A DNA stretch of 35,186 nucleotides, taken from contig JACRIH010000443.1 of NCBI GenBank assembly GCA_016235885.1, forward strand, positions 1 through 35,186, written 5' to 3'. A model generated the notes under the pieces. That model did not search any database, was not told where the DNA came from, and worked only from the letters and a program-made list of their open reading frames with translations. This document shows, in pieces, positions 32,801-35,186 of the stretch (position 1 is its first letter; each line of letters begins with the position of its first letter). Origin of the DNA: Planctomycetales bacterium. Its GTDB lineage: Bacteria; Planctomycetota; Planctomycetia; Planctomycetales; Planctomycetaceae. The position numbers were made by a program, and so were the translations under genes.

Positions 32801-35186
32801 GTCACCGGACTGATCGCGTCGAACACCGGGGCGTCGTTGACGGGCGTGAGGGTGACCGTGAACGTGCGCGTGGTGGTGTTCGCACCGCCGTTGGCAATGC
32901 CGCCATTGTCCGTGACGGTGACCGTGATCGTCGCCGTGCCGGTGGCGTTTGGCACGGGTGTGTAGTTGAGCGTGCCGGTCGAATTCGCGCTGGTGTAAAT
33001 CACCGTCGGATTCGGAACGATCGCGGTGTTGCTGGACAAGGCGGTGACCGTCAGATTCTGCGGCGCTTCGTTCGCCGGACCGATGCCGATGCCAGACAGG
33101 TTGACGGTTTGGGCGACGGCGTCCTCCAGAAGGAGTGCCGGAGACACGGGCACATTCGGGATGACATCGATGTCGGGTCGATCGTTGACCGGCGTGATGG
33201 TGATTGTAAACGTGCGGCTGAACGTGTCGTCTCCGCCGTTCGACACCCCGCCGTTGTCCTGGGCCGTGACGGTCACCGTCACCGTGCCAAACATGTTAGC
33301 CGCCGGAGCAAACGCCAGTGTGCGTGACGCGCCGCTCCCGACCACCGTCGGATTCGGCAGGATGGCCGGATTGCTCGACACGGCCGTGAACGGAATCGCC
33401 TGGCTGGCTTCGTCCGTGCCGCCGCCCGGACCGACGCCGGTGATCGTGATGTTCGTCACGGCGGCATCTTCGAGCACGCTTTGATCGGCGATGAGGTCGA
33501 AGGCCGGTTCGTCGTTGACCGGGGCCACGTTGACCGTGAACGTGCGGATGAAGGTATTGGCACCGCCGTTCGCGATCCCCCCGTTATCGGTCACCGTGAC
33601 GGTGATCGTCACGACGCCGCTGGCATTTGCCACCGGAGCGAATGTCAGCGTGCCGGTTGGGTTCGCGCTGGTGTACGTGACGGTCGGGTTCGGGATGATC
33701 GTCGGGTCGCTGGACGTGGCGGTGACGACCAGTGTTTGAGGCGACTCGTTGACAGGGCCGATGGTGATGCCCGTCAGATCGACCGTCTGGCTGCCCGAAT
33801 CCTCGAGGATGTTCAAGGCGGTGATCAGGTCGAGTGTCGGCGCGTCGTTGACCGGGGTGATCGTGATCGCGATCGTATCGGTGTCGGTCACCGGGAACGA
33901 AGGCGGCGGACCAAAATTCCCCAAGTCGTTCGTGGTGATCGTGAGCACCGACGAACCATTGAAGTTGGCGTTGGGCGTGAACCGCAATCCGGCCAGAGCC
34001 GCATTCACTGCCGGAACCAATCCGCGGAAGTTCATGTTCGCGTCGTTTGTACCGTCTCCGTCCGCCTGTCCGTTCGCGTCGTTGAACACGAAGCTCAGGC
34101 CGGCCAGCGTACCGAGTGTCAGCGTGCCGTTTGTCGCGGTCAGCGTGACCTGCACGGTGTTGGTCCCCAGGAAGGCGTCCGAGTCGCTGATCGAAATCAG
34201 ATTGGCGTTCGCCGCCGAGAACACGAGCGTCGCGTCCTCGTTCATTGTCTGCGCGGCCGCGGGCACTGAATTCACCGGCGGATCGTTGCGTCCGTTGGTG
34301 ACCAGGATGGTGAACATCGTGGTCCCGTTGGACTGATTGTTCTGCATCGAGTTGCCGGCGAAATCCTTCACTCCCGTCGTCGTCGTGTTATCCACCGTGA
34401 TGGTGTACCGGTTGTCGAGCGGGAACGTGGACGGCGCGGTAAAGATGACTTCGTTCGTGTTGGCGTTGTAAGCGAACAGGTAGTCCGACCCCTGAATCAT
34501 CTGCACGCCATTGCGGGTGAGTGTGAACTGCGAGCCGTTCACCAGCGAATCATCGATTCCAATCCCCGCGTCGCGCAGGCCGAGCACGAACTGAGTCAGC
34601 AGGCTGGGGTTGTCGATGAAGATCACCGTGGTCGTTGCGTCGAGGTCCACGCCCGGCAGATCGTTGTCTTCCGGGGTGACCATTTCGGCGAACGGCCCCA
34701 CGAAGTCGGCTCGTTCGACCGCGCCGCGGTCCTTGAAAATGTTTGAACCCAAGCCCGGCGGTGGCGACTGACCCGGGTCGTCCACGCGGAGTTGGCCGTA
34801 CAGGTCGATGTCCGGCGCGAACAGCGGCGACTGGGCGATCCCCAGCGGAGACGTGACCGCCACGAAGGCCGGCCGGTCGCCCAGAGTGTTCAACGAGCTG
34901 TCAATCGCCGAGGTGCCCGGTGCCAGATAGAAATTGTTGGTCAACGGATTGATGAACAGCGGATCGCCCACGGCAAGCTGGATCGTATTGGGGGCGACTG
35001 GGAGCGTGATGCTGGCCGCACCCGTGCCGCCGAGATTGGCGGTGTTGTTCTGGAACAGTTGCGTACCGACGACCGTCGTGGTGGACGTGTTGTCCACGGA
35101 AATGCCCGTGGCCGTGTTGGCCACGATGTTGTTCATCAAGGTCGGGCTGGCATTGTCCGTGACCTCGATGCCGATGCCGGCCGGCG
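29842..35186 (-). CDS. Second giant adhesin-like protein, C-terminal 1780 residues (5' end outside window)
   Basis: The reading frame is open to the window edge (PAGIGIEVTDNASPTLMNN...), so the apparent start at 35139 (TTG) is an artefact and the gene continues upstream. Parts seen, in order: end of a beta-helix (IVANTATGISV), then the segment NIFKDRGAVERADF, an Ig-like domain (34290-34720), ten cadherin-like repeats (30646-34290), a DUF5648-like C-terminal module with YNPRTDYHFFTM, LYNPNNNRHYYT and LYNTGTGTHLL (30240-30645), and a Ser/Ala-rich tail ending FW..FGRGL...HALWGEN. The order and wording follow the downstream giant protein closely, except that six of the internal repeats belong to a different type. 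Probably exported like its paralogue; the N-terminal signal is not in view. Confidence 0.9.
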   Translation of the reverse strand, partial: PAGIGIEVTDNASPTLMNNIVANTATGISVDNTSTTTVVGTQLFQNNTANLGGTGAASITLPVAPNTIQLAVGDPLFINPLTNNFYLAPGTSAIDSSLNTLGDRPAFVAVTSPLGIAQSPLFAPDIDLYGQLRVDDPGQSPPPGLGSNIFKDRGAVERADFVGPFAEMVTPEDNDLPGVDLDATTTVIFIDNPSLLTQFVLGLRDAGIGIDDSLVNGSQFTLTRNGVQMIQGSDYLFAYNANTNEVIFTAPSTFPLDNRYTITVDNTTTTGVKDFAGNSMQNNQSNGTTMFTILVTNGRNDPPVNSVPAAAQTMNEDATLVFSAANANLISISDSDAFLGTNTVQVTLTATNGTLTLGTLAGLSFVFNDANGQADGDGTNDANMNFRGLVPAVNAALAGLRFTPNANFNGSSVLTITTNDLGNFGPPPSFPVTDTDTIAITITPVNDAPTLDLITALNILEDSGSQTVDLTGITIGPVNESPQTLVVTATSSDPTIIPNPTVTYTSANPTGTLTFAPVANASGVVTITVTVTDNGGIANGGANTFIRTFTVNVAPVNDEPAFDLIADQSVLEDAAVTNITITGVGPGGGTDEASQAIPFTAVSSNPAILPNPTVVGSGASRTLAFAPAANMFGTVTVTVTAQDNGGVSNGGDDTFSRTFTITITPVNDRPDIDVIPNVPVSPALLLEDAVAQTVNLSGIGIGPANEAPQNLTVTALSSNTAIVPNPTVIYTSANSTGTLNYTPVPNATGTATITVTVTDNGGIANGGANTTTRTFTVTLTPVNDAPVFDAISPVTVLEDPTPTPQTISITGVGPGGGADELNQSVSFTATSSNTALIPTPTITGTGTTRTLNFTPVANANGGPVTITLTGTDTGGTTNGGVNSFVRTFTISVTSVNDAPTLTAISSPAAILEDAGVQTINFSGITAGPADEAGQTLTVTALSANTALIPNPTVTYSSANPTGSLTYTPVPNAFGTTTVTVTVTDNGANGTVNGDLNFTTRTFTVTVTGVNDAPTLDVVNPLIFNEDSGLQTVILSGITIGPNSGSTNEAPQNLTITATSSNTSLFPNPTVTYTSANPTGTLTFTPVLNANGSASITVTVTDNGGTANGGVNTFVQTFPVTVNAVNDAPVNSVPATQVTNDEDPVTFSAARGNAITLSDLDAGNAIVRMTLFPISGSIQLPTQNGLTLVQGDGSAGIGYVFDGTLASLNTAINGLQFRPTTDFNGTATLQVKTEDLGNTGSGAADPKSDTDTINITVNDVNDAPINTVPGVQTVAEDGSLVFNATNGNRVSVSDVDVRGGILRVVLTTVNGTLSLGSTGGITFLSGNGIQNTSMSFTGTLANLNTALTNLTFFPNANFNGPNASNSGSASFTITTEDQGNTGSGGALSDTDTVFLTTTAVNDVPSIGNLAQNLRMAIAGQPFTISYASLLAALSGSDIDGDIVKLRVEQTLNGTLGTNTIPVIRAVTDIGPSDSLIWTPPADVNASLAAFVLRAVDPTGATSANTVTVTIDVATITRYLRTYNPRTDYHFFTMSQGESNNSVTALSYRDETTGRTGFAVTTGPAPVTTPIHRLYNPNNNRHYYTPNTFEKDFLVTLGYRYEKDEGNIFTQQVPGTVPIFRLYNTGTGTHLLIESVAQRDAILATFPGIWVRHADFGFAFPVSASGSPPIVAFAKSGEQSTVADGSLRQTATMSMSAASDVASRLSAESSTLSPSPGGTMPRLAAAQSPVVDDRPLISRRETSVAPAAAADNVDQFWSGFGRGLPGEFELDARLSHALWGEN
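30646..34290 (-). repeat. Ten-repeat cadherin-like array with a distinct C-type core
   Basis: Repeat 1 is type A (as in the downstream giant). Repeats 2-7 are a separate ~110-residue type C, with ITVTVTDNGG as a common strand, alternating between a TGITIGP.NE form and a TGVGPGGG.DE form in the first four. Repeats 8-10 correspond one-to-one to repeats 15-17 of the downstream giant, including the shared segment QLPTQNGLTLVQGDGSAGIG. Confidence 0.85.

Overview
The window is most likely from a planctomycete (phylum Planctomycetota). The evidence is an extremely long surface-protein gene whose N-terminus carries the LEDRCLL motif typical of planctomycete extracellular proteins, the short intergenic repeat that reads SVLSTEYSVLSTQY when translated, GC-rich sequence, and short loosely organised operons separated by palindromic repeats. 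No rRNA, tRNA, CRISPR array or insertion sequence was seen.

Layout. Positions 1-2568 (+) hold the end of an operon linked by its content to cytochrome oxidase maturation: the tail of an ABC transporter ATPase, its ABC-2 permease (ATGA overlap), a SCO1-type copper chaperone fused to a DUF420/CtaM-like membrane domain, and a small CxxC membrane protein. Positions 2606-4869 (-) hold a TonB-dependent outer-membrane receptor behind a well-formed cobalamin riboswitch, which identifies the receptor as a BtuB-type vitamin B12 transporter. Positions 5057-5181 form a palindromic element with perfect 30-bp inverted ends. Positions 5181-8133 (-) hold a secreted D-aminoacylase-family amidohydrolase and, upstream of it, an enolase-superfamily (muconate lactonizing/dipeptide epimerase subgroup) enzyme; they are separated by another palindromic repeat. 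Positions 8307-9767 (+) hold a cysteine-rich radical SAM protein resembling the archaeal tetraether lipid synthase family, preceded by a duplicated start region. A bidirectional terminator (9832-9860) separates it from the convergent giant gene.

More than 70% of the window (9889-35186, -) is two tandem paralogous giant genes. The downstream one is complete (about 6543 residues): N-terminal planctomycete export motif, three tandem modules of about 115 residues, pre-peptidase-type domains, a zinc-metalloprotease domain (HEIGHAIGLGH), a right-handed beta-helix, a GATase-like fold, propeller-like and jelly-roll-like stretches, a second beta-helix, an Ig-like domain, a 17-repeat cadherin-like array and a DUF5648-like C-terminal module. 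The upstream one enters from the window edge and has the same beta-helix/Ig-like region, the same last three repeats and the same C-terminus, but a different internal family of repeats. The pair looks like giant secreted or surface adhesins that keep fixed ends and exchange the stalk. Nothing in the sequence links them functionally to the metabolic genes to their left.
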